This document shows, one piece after another, positions 10,501-21,600 of a DNA stretch of 64,000 nucleotides (position 1 is the stretch's first letter; the number at the start of each line of letters is the position of its first letter). The notes under the pieces were generated by a model. It was not told the origin of the DNA. It was given only the letters and a program-made list of their open reading frames with translations, and made no database searches. Source of the stretch: Odontesthes bonariensis (Eukaryota; Chordata; Actinopteri; Atheriniformes; Atherinopsidae); NCBI RefSeq assembly GCF_027942865.1, contig NC_134529.1, forward strand, positions 17,164,467-17,228,466, given 5' to 3'. Both the position numbers and the translations under genes were made by a program.

Positions 10501-11897
10501 TAAGGAGTCGATTTACCTTGAGAAACAGATTTAAGAGGACGCTGACAGGGCCTCATTGGTTGGCTTTAATTGTAAACAACTAGAGCAAACACAGACACAG
10601 AGAAAGAGTCCCTCTAAAATCGCCCTGGAATGAGACCAAACCTGGAATCAATGACAGTAAAATATCAGAGAGGAACCTCTGGATGTGCAGCCAACTGCTG
10701 GAGGGTTGATCATCCATCACCCTGTGTGCAGTGAATTAGTAAATAGAAATAAAAACGGTATAAAACCAGGAGTGTGAAAAAGGCTCAACTCTGTCGATGC
10801 TAACTGATTGCACCGCAACAAGAAGCAGGATTCAGAGGCAAAAAGAGTTCGCTTTAGTTCTGAAAACATATGCAGATGTGTTATCAGATGTTAGAAGGCT
10901 CCGTTGTAATAAAAACAAACACATATGTGAATCACTGAGCGGACAGCAAGACAGAGCGACTCCTCAGAGAGGTGTGAAAGGATCTGCAGACCCACTAACA
11001 CCTCCCTAAATCTGACCGGGAACATAAACATGGCAAGAAGATGCTCACCGGGGTGCCAGATCAGATTCTTCAAGAAAATAACCACACGAGGCCAAGGAAT
11101 GTCTGAACAGCCAAAAAAAATAAATAAATAAAGATGGACAACTTCAAGTGCAGAAGGTGGAGAACCGAGTGAGAAATAAAGCCCAAGCTGGGGACAAATG
11201 TAAAACACATGGACACATCACTCTTAAGTGAAGCCATTTTCTTTCAGATGCAGGCTCTTTCTGCTGCGTTTACAGATCTTCGCTGTAAAAACGGTCCAGT
11301 TTGATGTCAATAACGGGTATGAAACAAACCAAGCGGAACTTTTGCTTTGCGACAGACGACACCGTTCAAAGAATAATCTCCCAAATATTTAGCAGTTTTA
11401 CAACATCAACTTTGACCTTTCTTTTTGAGGCAGATGTCTGGCTGTGAGGAACCCTGCGGTTATAAGGAGCGAGCAGGATATCATCTCAGGGCACAGATAA
11501 TCTGTGTGGCGTGAAGAGGTGAGGAATTTGAAGAGGCTGTGAAGCGTGCAGCTGAAGACAAGAGACCATGACGGATGATAGGAGAGCGAGACGGGAGCTG
11601 AGAGTCATCCACAAACAGAAAAATGCTTTTAGGTTTTCTAAAAAATTTTGGTTACTGGCCTTTCTTTGCATGGAAGTATCTGACAAGTCCATATTTGGTT
11701 GCTCGTTGTTTTTAAAAAAAGCTGTATTGATGCTGGCATCCATTTCTTTGAAAAAAAAAAAAAAAAAACAGCTTCACAAACTGGCATTAAACATCATAGC
11801 TGCTGAAGCCATGAATGAATCATAATATAAGGTAGTTACTGTTTTCAGCATTTTAAGCCCCCAGATAAAATATGAGCCAGAATAAGGTTCACAAGAA
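7524..11897. other. Intergenic region upstream of rspo3
   Basis: No convincing exon on either strand. It holds a G-run near 7706-7715 and a perfect 10-bp inverted repeat AAACCCTTAC/GTAAGGGTTT (8476-8485 and 8498-8507). It should contain the rspo3 promoter and distal enhancers, but no specific site is supported. Confidence 0.5.
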
Positions 11898-11903
11898 TTT
11901 AAT
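11898..11903 (-). terminator. Candidate poly(A) signal (ATTAAA) for cenpw
   Basis: ATTAAA on the minus strand, about 180 nt past the cenpw stop at 12083. It is the common variant hexamer; AATAAA was not seen closer to the stop. Confidence 0.35.
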
Positions 11904-12082
11904 AAAAAAAAGATAAAACGCACAAAACAATGACAAGTAAACAGATAGAGAAGAAGGGTATGTTTCAAACGAAGAGAGTAAATACATTACAGAGCAGATT
12001 TTCAAATGAAAACAAAACAAGGAAGAGCAAAGAGTCGTGCTACTGTCTCATCACAACAGAATGCGGGCGGTCCTCAGCATCT

Positions 12083-12109
12083 TCATCCTCTTGCCTTTTT
12101 CAGCACTTT
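12083..12109 (-). CDS. cenpw: cenpw exon 3 (27-bp terminal coding exon)
   Basis: Acceptor CCTTTGTAG followed by codons for KVLKKARG and TGA. It is too short for automatic ORF calling but matches the conserved C terminus and joins in phase 0. Confidence 0.85.
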   Translation of the reverse strand, partial: KVLKKARG

Positions 12110-14516
12110 CTACAAAGGAAGAAAAGGTCTGTCAGCCAATGTTATGTTCAAACAAACACCCATCCATTTTCTATACCCACTTAATCAAATTTAGGGCCTA
12201 TCCAAGCTGTCATTGGGCAAGAGGCACAATGACACCCTGGACAGGCCGCCAGTCCATCACAGAGACAAACGAGACACACAACCATACACACTCACACTCA
12301 CTCCTAGGGCCAATTTAGAGACATCAGCCCCAAACAAACATCGAAAGAAAAATATACCACAGCATAACATCTTTCAGTCCTGTTCTAGCCTCGTTTGCAT
12401 GATTTAAGAAAGTAAAATGTTTATACGAGTACTGTTTTAATTGAAAAGACCCTGTTTATTAAACACCTTAGTTCAACACTACCTTTGTGTTGCTTTACAC
12501 AGGCTAGATTGGCTAAACTTGTGATAAATCTTCCCCTCAAAATACATAAACTCATTCATCGTCAATAATAACAAAAATTCTGATAGTTGATCAGTCTAAA
12601 TTTAGGTTGTTTTCGTGACACTCTCACCATAGTGACTCACCTTCACTTATTATCGGCACCAAGATGCTGGCCATCACAAATGAACACCTGGAAATTAGCG
12701 ACGGAAATGATGCCATATTTCCACTGCGAGGTATAGCTCGACACTACTCGCTTTTACTACCAGGTACTTTTTCCCCCAACTTTGTTTTCAACAGCAGATG
12801 ATATCCACACTATGGAGAGGATACTTATTTCATTGTGCGACATCGTAAAATGGAGCAATGGGCAAAAACCCACCGTGTGTAAATCCACGCCTCTGTTTGG
12901 CATCCGGAATTCCACAGAATATACAGACGATATTCAGTACATTTTTTTTCCTTTTTCAAGACAGAAACCAGATGTTCGGGGTGCCAGCTATGAAGCCATT
13001 TTTTTTCTTCTTAAGAGAATCAGAAACAAGCCTGTGAAGTTTTCGAAGCTCGACACAAATCGAGCAACCGAAACACTTGCCGGCCAATTTGCTTTTCCCA
13101 ACATCCTGACTCGCTCTCGTTGTGGTCTCTCTCTGAAATCCACTACAAGAGCTGAGATGTGTCAATATATCTGAGTCAAAACCCAGATGCATATTAAAAT
13201 ACTAGAAATGCACTCAGAGAGTGCAGACCTCCGCCAATCGCCAACCTACCTGTGGATAGCGAGCCATGTATGGACATACGTTCCTGATGTGGGCTACTTG
13301 TTCTTTGGCGCTGTCAGCAGAAGAGGCATTCCCTTCTCCCTATTCATTATTGAACAGCAGTGTTCGCCGTTATTAATTATTATTAATACTATTATAATGT
13401 TTGGTCGGGAAGCAGTGTTCTGTCGGGAAGCAGTGTTCGACGTTATTATTACGCTATATGCAGTTATGCACACTGGCTTGCCGTTGCAATCTTTTGTTGT
13501 GCTAATTACAGCAAATCCGCGCAATATGCATTCAATCCGCGCACTATGCATTCTGTCTGGCTTTGGCTCTGTTTGGCTTTGGCACCTTGAGGTCGCGCCA
13601 CCTTGTGGCAGGTCGCAAGATTGCAGCACGAACAGACGAACGAACATCCAGACAAACCAACAGACAAACTCGGGCGATCACATAACCTCCTTGGCGGAGG
13701 TAATAATGCAGAAACCCCACCACAGAAAAACTGTTGATGTGAGAATTCTCTATGATATGCTGGCAGTCCGCCATATTTTCATCTCATCAACTCTTAATGC
13801 AATGAAAACAACCTGATTCAGACCACCAAGAAGCCAACTGAGGTTTGGCCAGTGTGATACTAAATATTATCATTATTTTTATGACAAAATGTCTCAATTT
13901 CAATCATTATAGTCTCGCAAATAATAATCATTTTTAGTTAGCAAAGTGGCTATTTCCATGTTTTAGACTTTCGGAGACAAACAGTCATTCAAGCCAAGAA
14001 ATGGTGCTGAACACTGTAAATCACTACGAAGACAGCCGCCGTTCTGCTAGAAGTTAACTTTAAAGGAAATTGAAAGAACACTTCATCAATAGTCTGTAAA
14101 CAGCCCGCTGCGTGTGTGGACATTTCAGACAATGTTGTCGGCTGTATTGCGTCGAAGTTGTAACTAAAAGTAATAACAGAGTGAAAGGTGAAACATGACT
14201 AAAGCCCAGTGAAATCACCTTGTAAACTGCTCGGACATGGTGGGCTCGAATAGTTGCAGATTTTTCCTCGAACGCTTTGGCCTTCGCCTCCTCGGTCAGG
14301 CTATTCAAAAACACCAGCGTCAGCAGTTCAATCTGAAAACAAAGGGAGAAACGGAGTTGCTAAGTTTAACATTTCTGTTAGCGTGCTAACATTTAGACGA
14401 GAGCAAAGCAGACATGCACAACTACGTACCATGGCTTCTGACGCCGGCCCAACGTTGACGTGCCCTTTCGCTTTTGCTCTAATTGTTCTTTTTAATTTGG
14501 GTGCTTTGTTCAGCAT
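12083..14516 (-). CDS. cenpw: Centromere protein W (CENP-W), histone-fold kinetochore protein
   Basis: Three coding exons (14430-14516, 14219-14332, 12083-12109) give 75 residues; human CENPW is 88. CENP-W pairs with CENP-T through histone folds, forming part of the CENP-T-W-S-X complex that binds centromeric DNA and builds the kinetochore. The N terminus is basic (KAPKLKRTIRAKAKGHVN), a helix carries VFLNSLTEEAKAKAFEEKSA, then TIRAHHVRAVYK, and the protein ends KVLKKARG, close to the human ending KVILKKSRG. All introns are phase 0 with consensus sites. The last exon adds only eight residues and lies 2.1 kb away, past several repeats. The start is in a good context just inside the shared promoter with hddc2. 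Confidence 0.9.
12157..12331. repeat. Dispersed teleost repeat (CATCCATTTTCT family)
   Basis: Contains the recurrent phrases CCATCCATTTTCTATACC, CCTATCCAAGCTGTCATTGG, CACCCTGGACAGGCCGCCAG and CTAGGGCCAATTTAGAGACA, which I recognise from many fish genomes as one interspersed repeat. I do not assign it to a class. It lies in the long cenpw intron. Confidence 0.6.
12715..12778. repeat. Possible end of a DNA transposon remnant
   Basis: TTTCCACTGCGAGGTATAGC...CTACCAGGTACTTTTTCC resembles the terminal part of a common fish repeat with TTTCCACTGC and GGTACTTTTT blocks. No partner end or target duplication was found, so the identity is weak. Confidence 0.35.
13200..13711. mobile_element. Interspersed repeat with inverted CCTCCGCCAA ends
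   Basis: One end reads CACTCAGAGAGTGCAGACCTCCGCCAA and the other CTCCTTGGCGGAGGTAATAATGCA; this pair of blocks recurs widely in fish genomes. Inside, TCGGGAAGCAGTGTTC occurs twice in tandem. The 209-codon open frame across it on the plus strand has no recognisable protein. Class unknown. Confidence 0.5.
14219..14332 (-). CDS. cenpw: cenpw exon 2
   Basis: Acceptor TTTTCAG, donor AAG|GTGATT. Encodes 38 residues, IELLTLVFLNSLTEEA to AHHVRAVYK, the long central histone-fold helix and following loop. Confidence 0.9.
14430..14516 (-). CDS. cenpw: cenpw exon 1
   Basis: Encodes 29 residues, MLNKAPKLKRTIRAKAKG to ...SEAM, ending at donor ATG|GTACGT, phase 0. Basic N-terminal tail and start of the histone fold. 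Confidence 0.85.
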
Positions 14517-14916
14517 TTTGGTTATTATTCCGTACAAAACACGCGCTCAGAACCGTCAACGAGTTTGTTTACGTATTCTAATCTCCCGCTTCTCTAACTT
14601 CCGGTGCAACTTCTTCTTCGTGTTTACTTTTCTACTTTTGTGTTGTCGTCCTGCCATCTGCTGTTTTCTTGTTGTTTTGTGTGGTGCAAAGCGTGGAGAA
14701 AATTCTATCAACTATTTGTCTTATTTTCACAAACATTAAAAGACAAAGACAAGACAATTTCTATGAAGAAATGGATCCCACGTAAAGCAAATTATTTAAA
14801 AACAAACTCAATATCTTTTCACTTTTTCCAATTGTGTCGTTTATGCTGCCACCTAGCCGTCGCTTTGAGCTACTACAATAGCAACCCTTGTTTATCTCTA
14901 TCCGGGTTAGCGGATA
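14517..14916. promoter_or_regulatory. Bidirectional promoter of cenpw and hddc2
   Basis: Exactly 400 bp separate the two divergent start codons. At 14597-14604 is ACTTCCGG (CCGGAAGT on the other strand), the ETS/GABP-type motif typical of bidirectional housekeeping promoters. No TATA box stands out. The shared-promoter role is inferred from geometry and motif. Confidence 0.65.
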
Positions 14917-14994
14917 ATGATGGCAGCCTCCACGGAGAAAGCGGGCGGCATGAGTAATATGCTGCAATTTATGAAACTCATCGGGCAACTCAAA
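14917..14994 (+). CDS. hddc2: hddc2 exon 1
   Basis: Encodes MMAASTEKAGG and NMLQFMKLIGQLK, ending at donor AAA|GTAAGG in phase 0. The 554-bp intron that follows holds only AT-rich sequence. Confidence 0.88.
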
Positions 14995-16541
14995 GTAAGG
15001 CTTCTTCCCAAAGTTGGCCTATGTCTAAAGTGATCTGCTTCCTGTCCGAGAGTAAAGAACAGAGTATATTAATGCTTAATTTTCTGTGTTTTTGGCCTGT
15101 AAAAGTTTTTGTCTGAATCAAAGTGGAGAAGCGTCTCAGCTCAAATAGCCTCTTGCGTGAAACAACATACACATTTGAATAAGTCAGTGTGAAGAAACGC
15201 TGCCTAGATAGAATAATTTCTAATGATCAACATGTTTATTTATGCAAAGTACTTCTAAATATGCATTTTAGATTTTAAAAAAAAAAACTAACTCACGTGT
15301 GATAAATGCAATAATACTTTGTGTATGACTTTAAATTGTAGTTAAGTTCCAAAGTGTGTTTTGTCCAATCCAGAGTTTAACCTTTCAGAGGCTTGAGAGT
15401 GTGAACTAGCTTAAACATGACCTGAAAGACTTGATGAAGTGCTTTCTGATTGCATTCATCAAATTAAAGAGATCTGGTGAGAATTGGTGTATGTTTGGGC
15501 AGATTTTTCCTCTGATGACTCATTTGTTGAGGCTGATGTAACTCACAGAGGGTGCCACGGACAGGCTGGGTGTACAGGAAGGTGGAGAAACCTGAGAGTG
15601 TATCGGACCACATGTACCGCATGGCCATGATGTCTCTGACCATCACCGACCCCACAGTGGACAAAGACAGGTGGGGGGGGGGGCATTGTGAAACGGAACC
15701 ATGATCTGACTGACAATTGTTGATTATTTGAATCACAAGCAACTTTTCACCCATCATCTGTCTGTCCTCAGGTGCATAAAGCTGGCTCTTGTCCATGACA
15801 TGGCAGAGTGCATTGTGGGAGATATCGCGCCATCAGACAACATCAGTAAAGCAGAGAAACATAGGAGAGAAGAGGCGAGTGACCAGCAGCATCAAAGCAA
15901 AGAGACTAATTGATAACACGATTCTTCTTTTTTTTTTTTTTTTAAACACGTTTCCCCTTTTGCGTTTCTAGGAAGCAATGAGACATCTGACCAGACTTCT
16001 GCCAGAGGGACTCAAACAGGAGATTTATGCACTGTGGGAGGTGTGCTGCTTTGGTTTAACTTGCAACAAAGCCTTTTAATATGTGGGCGTCCTGCTCGCG
16101 GCCCTCATAACCACATTTATAAACGGGATGTTCTGGTGAATGTGCAGGAATATGAATCTCAGAGCAGTCCAGAGGCCAGGCTGGTGAAGCAGTTTGACCT
16201 CCTAGAGATGATCCTGCAGGCTCACGAGTACGAAGAGCTGGAAGGAACACCCGGAAGACTGCAGGAGTTCTTCGACTCCACCGCCGGTAGACCTCCATCT
16301 CTCAGAATTCTAACCTTCTCATTTCAAGTCAGTCAAAAGTTTGTTTTATTATCAACTTTTACACCCCACTCTTATTGGTTTATCTTTAGGCCGGTTCGAA
16401 CACCCAGCCGTGCTGCAGCTGCTCAGCTCCTTGAACGAAGAAAGAGGAAGTCACATGAGCAACAGCGATTGCACAAAGAATTCTGGGGAATCACAGACTG
16501 ATGGTTCAGCATCTGAACAGCCACAGGCAAACACATCCTGA
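14917..16541 (+). CDS. hddc2: HD domain-containing protein 2 (5'-deoxynucleotidase HDDC2)
   Basis: Six coding exons (14917-14994, 15549-15670, 15772-15874, 15972-16040, 16148-16286, 16390-16541) give 220 residues; human is 204. HDDC2 is a YfbR-like metal-dependent HD-fold phosphohydrolase removing the 5' phosphate from deoxyribonucleoside monophosphates. Metal-binding candidates are His47 (SVSDHMYRM), His75-Asp76 (LALVHDMAE) and Asp141 (KQFDLLEMILQA). Other conserved blocks are VPRTGWVYR, ECIVGDIAP, KHRREE and GRLQEFFDSTAG. The tail past residue 185 is Ser/Gln-rich and diverges from human. Two adjacent in-frame ATGs exist; the first is used. Intron 3 has a GC donor. The gene converges on tpd52l1, as in human. 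Confidence 0.94.
15549..15670 (+). CDS. hddc2: hddc2 exon 2
   Basis: Acceptor AACTCACAG; encodes RVPRTGWVYRKVEKPESVSD to PTVDKD plus two bases; donor CAG|GTGGGG begins a G-run. Carries His47, the first metal-ligand candidate. Confidence 0.93.
15772..15874 (+). CDS. hddc2: hddc2 exon 3 (GC donor)
   Basis: Acceptor TGTCCTCAG; encodes CIKLALVHDMAECIVGDIAP to KHRREE with the HD pair. The exon must end GAAGAG|GCGAGT to stay in frame with exon 4, so the donor is GC rather than GT. Confidence 0.9.
15972..16040 (+). CDS. hddc2: hddc2 exon 4
   Basis: Acceptor CGTTTCTAG, donor GAG|GTGTGC, phase 0 at both ends, 23 codons: EAMRHLTRLLPEGLK to YALWE. Confidence 0.92.
16148..16286 (+). CDS. hddc2: hddc2 exon 5
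   Basis: Acceptor AATGTGCAG, donor G|GTAGAC. Encodes EYESQSSPEARLVKQFDLLE to FFDSTA, including Asp141. Confidence 0.93.
16390..16541 (+). CDS. hddc2: hddc2 exon 6 and stop
   Basis: Acceptor TATCTTTAG; encodes RFEHPAVLQLLSSLNEERGS and a hydrophilic Ser-rich tail ending QANTS, then TGA. Confidence 0.9.
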
Positions 16542-16857
16542 CTGAATGCAAAGGAAAAGAAGAAAAAAACAACAACATTTGAGTAGATCGACGGTCGAAA
16601 CACGAAATTCATGCGCAGTGATGCATCAATGGATCACACGACCAGGCCTGCAAACAGATGAGTGGGAAACCGCTCCACTGGTTTTAAAGTCTGTTGGTTC
16701 AAACTTGGGAGGTTGAACACGTCAATCCAAAGTTTCAACTTAAGCTGGGAAGTTCTTCCCTAAAAGAGCTTTTAAGATAAATCTGTTGTTGACGTGCCCC
16801 GATAATGTCACAGTGCAAGTAGTGAAAATACGGCTTAATGCCCGTAAATACCAGAAA

Positions 16858-16863
16858 AATAAA
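16858..16863 (+). terminator. Poly(A) signal of hddc2
   Basis: AATAAA on the plus strand, 317 nt past the stop, in an otherwise featureless 3' UTR (16542-16857). Confidence 0.55.
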
Positions 16864-18546
16864 AAGATGGATTAAACAGAAATTCACCAATGTAACAATG
16901 AACGCGACGATTCTGTTCCTTCTACAGGGCTGTCAGTAGAAAATGAAAAAAAATAAGGAAATGTTTCAGCACCTTCCCACGTGGCTGTTCCCAACATCGT
17001 GCTCATACTCCCTCTGACGCAGTCTGCAGAACATCTCTGCGAGTGCAGTCGGAGACATCGCTTGAGGGTGTCGCGTAAAACTTCAGTTTTACTCGTTTAT
17101 GTTTAGATTAACCACTGTTCTCGGTATACTGTCAAAGGAAAAAAAAAAAAACAGCCATGTCCTAAAAGATTTGGTTAAACAATCTTTAATTTTTATACAT
17201 CAGTCATAAAAATGGCTATGTAAGTAGGTGAATACAGACGGTTATATTAAACACAACAGTATGATGCCGTTTGCTGCAGTACTGTCTTTGGGTGCAGGGG
17301 CACTCTTTAAGAAAATGTCTTTTAAGCGGTTTACTTTACTTGAACCCTTTGTAAGTGTTGAATATGTCATTTTCCCCAATCACAAACTGCTCTTTCAGTT
17401 CTGGAATGTTTGATGCAACTTTCAATAAAAAAAAGACATCTCAAACTCCCTCCTCTTCTGAAGCCACAGCAAACAAAAATGAACTCTGAGATCCGGGTGG
17501 TACGCCAAAGACGGTGAAAGTGATTCCATGCAGTGCTGCGGTATTAAATATGATTAGTGTTGCACCGGGAGGAGTTGGATCAGTTGGCAGATAAAATACG
17601 CTGTTATATAAACATGCTTTTTCATTGTGCTCGACACACACAAACACACGCACACAATGTTTTCATGCTTCATGTAGAGTAGTTCAGTCTACCGTGTCGC
17701 CAAATGTGAGAGCCATCGGCATGATGGGAAATTCAAACGGGCCTCAGCTGCAGGGAAATGTGCATTAAAGTGAGCTGTGATTGAAAAGTAGTTGTAGGTC
17801 TAACATTCAGCCGGTGACAGTCTGGGTGAATCCCACTAAGCCCCGTACAGCGTTACGTGTTAAAAAGCGTCGCTTTGGTGTAAAAAGGTAGCAGTTTGTT
17901 GGTGTCCTCAGACTGATCCAACATGGCTGCTTCCACTTGTGTCTACCTTAAAAAAAATTAAACCTTTTTCCTGAGGAATCCCATTTATGATGGTTTTTCT
18001 CTTATGACAACAGGGCAAACAAAAGCCCACACAAGTGGAGCTCGAGTTGAGTGATGGGGGGGAAAAGGACAGAAAAGCAGGGTTTAAGATGGTTTAGGTT
18101 TAAATCTGCTCAGTCTCCTTTGGCGTCACCTGAGGTTTGCCTGCTGGCTGGTGCGGTTTGGGAACCTCTGGAGCGTAGACGTTTCATTTTACCGATGTCA
18201 AATCCAGCAAAGGGCCCCTAAACATTGTAAATGTAGAAAAACACTGAAGGCTCATTGCACTCATTAGTCTCCTTGTAAGATCCCATCAGACCCTGCCTGC
18301 TTTTGACAATACCCGCCTTGAGCCTTCGAAAATCACATCAAAACAAACACGCAACTTTGGTCAAGTCCAATTATGTGGGATTGCAGGGAATTTCACAGAA
18401 GGGTCATGAGACTTACACAAGATTGTCTACGCTTATCAAATGGGAGTATTGTGCCATTTCGGTTAGAGCTTTGAGTAGATGCACGGCGACGTGCCGCGAC
18501 ACAGCAGAGGCAGTTTCTGGCTGGAGTCCCGCCTCGCGGCGCAGCT
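16864..18546. other. Convergent 3' region between hddc2 and tpd52l1
   Basis: No exons seen. Most of it is probably the tpd52l1 3' UTR on the minus strand; an ATTAAA at 17185-17190 (minus) could be its poly(A) signal. An AATAAA on the plus strand near 17425 is a second possible end for hddc2. Confidence 0.45.
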
Positions 18547-18669
18547 CTAACACGGCCTCTCTGCGCTGTCCGTCAAGTTGTTGGTGGGCGTGTCCTGAGA
18601 GCTGGCGTTTGCTGCCGATGAGAGGACTTCATCAAAGCTGCCGCCGGTCCCCGCGCCTCCAACCTTGGT
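18547..18669 (-). CDS. tpd52l1: tpd52l1 terminal coding exon
   Basis: Acceptor GTCATACCAG; encodes TKVGGAGTGGSFDEVLSSAA to SAERPC and TAG, phase 0. Matches human TKVGGTNPNGGSFEEVLSS. Confidence 0.94.
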   Translation of the reverse strand, partial: TKVGGAGTGGSFDEVLSSAANASSQDTPTNNLTDSAERPC

Positions 18670-21600
18670 CTGGTATGACACAAAAATGCAGCAAAAACAA
18701 TAAGTAAACAAAAGATACACGGTCTTTAAGATGAAAGTCATTTTCCTCCTCTGCACCATCATGGCTGCAGGTGGCACACTTTTACAGGCGATGCCAGTGG
18801 TTAAACATTTACAGGGCGTGGACAACAGGATGAGAGGAGATTCAAATATTGGCCACCACAGTTTCTACATTTTGGGTTTACCCGCTGTATTCAAGGGGGC
18901 CTCATAAGTTCACGAAGAGTGTTCCGACAAACCGACGGTTAAAGGGATAGTTCACCTCTTTTGACATGAAGCTGTATGACATCCCATACTACCAATATCA
19001 TTTATTAACATCGACTTACCCCCTGCTGCGTCCCGTGAGCCGAGTTCCGGCCTTGTTTTGGCGTTGACAAAAGTAGTCCGGCTAGTTGGCTAGGGCTTAA
19101 AAAATAAAGCGTTTTGCTTCTCAAAACAATATGCGTTCAAAAGAGTAATACATTTGCATCACAAAATCGTTCTCCAGGAAAAAGTCAGACCTCCCAATCG
19201 CTTGGCGCCATTTCCTCTCCCTTCGTATCACTGCGTGCTGTGTAGACCGTGCAGACCGAGCAGTCCCCTGCTTCTGAGCAGTAAACACCGTAACAGATGT
19301 GGCTGTCGGAAGATGGTAGCACGCAGTGATACGAAGGTAGAGAGAAATAGCGCCAAGCCATTGTGAGGTCTGACATTTCCCTGGAGAACGATTTTGTGAT
19401 GCAAATGTATTACTCTTTTGAACGCATATTATTTTGAGAAGGAAAACGCTTTATTTTTTAAGCCCCAGCCAACTAGCCGGACTACTTTTGTCAACGCCAA
19501 AACGAGGCTGGAACTCGGCTCACAGGACGCAGCAGGGGGTAAGGCAATGTTCATAAATTATATTGCTAGTATGGGATGTCATACAGCTTCATGTCAAAAG
19601 AGGCGAACTATCCCTTTAAAAATAGGAAAGACATAAGCAGCGGCGTGAACTCTTCGTACACAGGGTAGACTCAGTGTTTCCCACACATAGACTAATTCGT
19701 GGCGGTGCGCCACAGATTAAACATCGGCCGCCACATATTGCGTTTCGTTATAATTTTTTAACGCTATTTAAAAAATACTCGTATTCGTTAAGCTGCATTT
19801 CCTTTCCCTGCTCTACCTCCGTCTCTCTCGCATAGCCTACTCACACACACAGCCCCTCCCCTCCGTGCTTCCCTGGAAGCGTGGAAACTTGCTAGCTTGA
19901 TTAGCTCTATAGCTCTGGCTCAACCGAAAGAAGACGGCTGGCGAAATTCACGAAAGGTTGGTATCACGTGCACCTTTATAAAATCACACATTAAAAAGTC
20001 CTATAAAAATATTTTATATTTTTAATACAATGTTGTCCCGTCCCAACCCGACCCATAGCAAACAAGCGATTACGCCTTCTTTTTAAAGTTAACTAGTCGC
20101 AAGTTTGCCGTAAAAAAAAAAAAATGTAGTTGGGTTGTCGAGGTCAAAACACTATCAGCTGTGAATCAAATAAAGTAGGTTTTTTAAACTCTTACACTGA
20201 ATGTTTGCTGCTTCAATCCAGATGAGTATTGAAAAATATTTTCCGCGATTGAAAAAGAGAAGTGTTGAGGATGAGGACCAGCCTGAACCGGAGGTATCAG
20301 TCTGAAACAGCTGAACAGTCCGACCGGTGTAATTAATGTTATTAATTTGTTTACAATGAAGATGTGAAAATCTGCAGATAAGCCGCACCTGTGTCACCCA
20401 CCGTGACAGGTGTCACACATCCTTACGTTCCCCATAATTTTCCTTGATGGAGAAATTATCCAGGTTCTTAACTCCCAATGTGACACATATGTCACATTAC
20501 AGATCTCTGACAGTGGGGGGTGGTATTCTGGAAAAAAATTCTGAAATGGGTTCTATGTGGTCTATTTAGTCTGTGTTATAACCCCCTTAATTTTAATTTA
20601 AGTAGAAATGGGTCTGGGTTCTTATGGGTTAATACAAAGGAATTATTTTGAAGAATTTTTTACCCCCCCCCCCTCCCGGCCCACCACCACCACACATTGC
20701 CTTCACATCTGTGGGAAACACTGGTAGACTGTTCCAGAAACAAAGTCGATCACACAGTTCGGGCGGGAAAACTCAACGCTTGAGCACCGTTAACATAAAT
20801 AACCACGTCCCTCACTGTCAGAACGGATGATAGTAATTACACAGATTATAGTGTTATGCTGTCTCTGGTTCGCTGTCACTTTAAGATGCCTGGAAGCAGC
20901 AACTGGAGCACTTTCTTCTTCCTTTTTTCCCCCAAGGTTTTATCTATGTAATCATGAGTTAGATGACTGAGGAGCCATCTCATTGTGTTTGAGAATTTTA
21001 GATGGGGACATATCACAAAAAACTTTTTCGGTCCTCGATAACATATATTTAGGCGTCTCTACCTTACTAAAAAAAAAAAAAAAAAAAAAAAACAACCCAG
21101 CCCTTTGGGGTCCCATTAGGGCAGAAAATGCCACATTCATGGAGACGTTCAGCTTTTGGTCAGAACACCATGATGCATTGTTGCGTCAGTCCAACCTAAA
21201 GTTGTCCAGTTGTGATTGGACTGACACAATGAATCCGATTGTTCTCGTGTCATGTAAATGCATTCATTGCTGCCAGCTTGATGCTTGCTTTTATCGATTT
21301 GAATGCTTTTCAGACCTTTTTTTGGCAACTTCCTGCTTTCAAAAAAAGCCTACAGGGCCCGGAACACTGTGGCTACTCCACAGCTTAATATCAACACGTT
21401 TTTTTTTTCTTTCACGCGTCTGTTGTTTCCACCAACTTATTGATACGTCCGTTCTCCCTCCTGGGATGCTTTTCACAGCTGGAACAGACACTTTTTCTGG
21501 CGGGATTTTCCCCAACACCGATTCAAATTTCCACCTGACATCCTAAAGAGCGCGCATCTACATTTGTTGAGCAGGCAAGAACGCCATCGGTCTGAAAAGA

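Noticed and set aside
13187-13816. 209-codon plus-strand frame
   Set aside because: Lies across an interspersed repeat and has no recognisable domain; an opposite-strand frame is equally open.
20983-21546. 187-codon plus-strand frame
   Set aside because: Runs through an A-homopolymer (Lys run) in a tpd52l1 intron, antisense to the gene, no domain.
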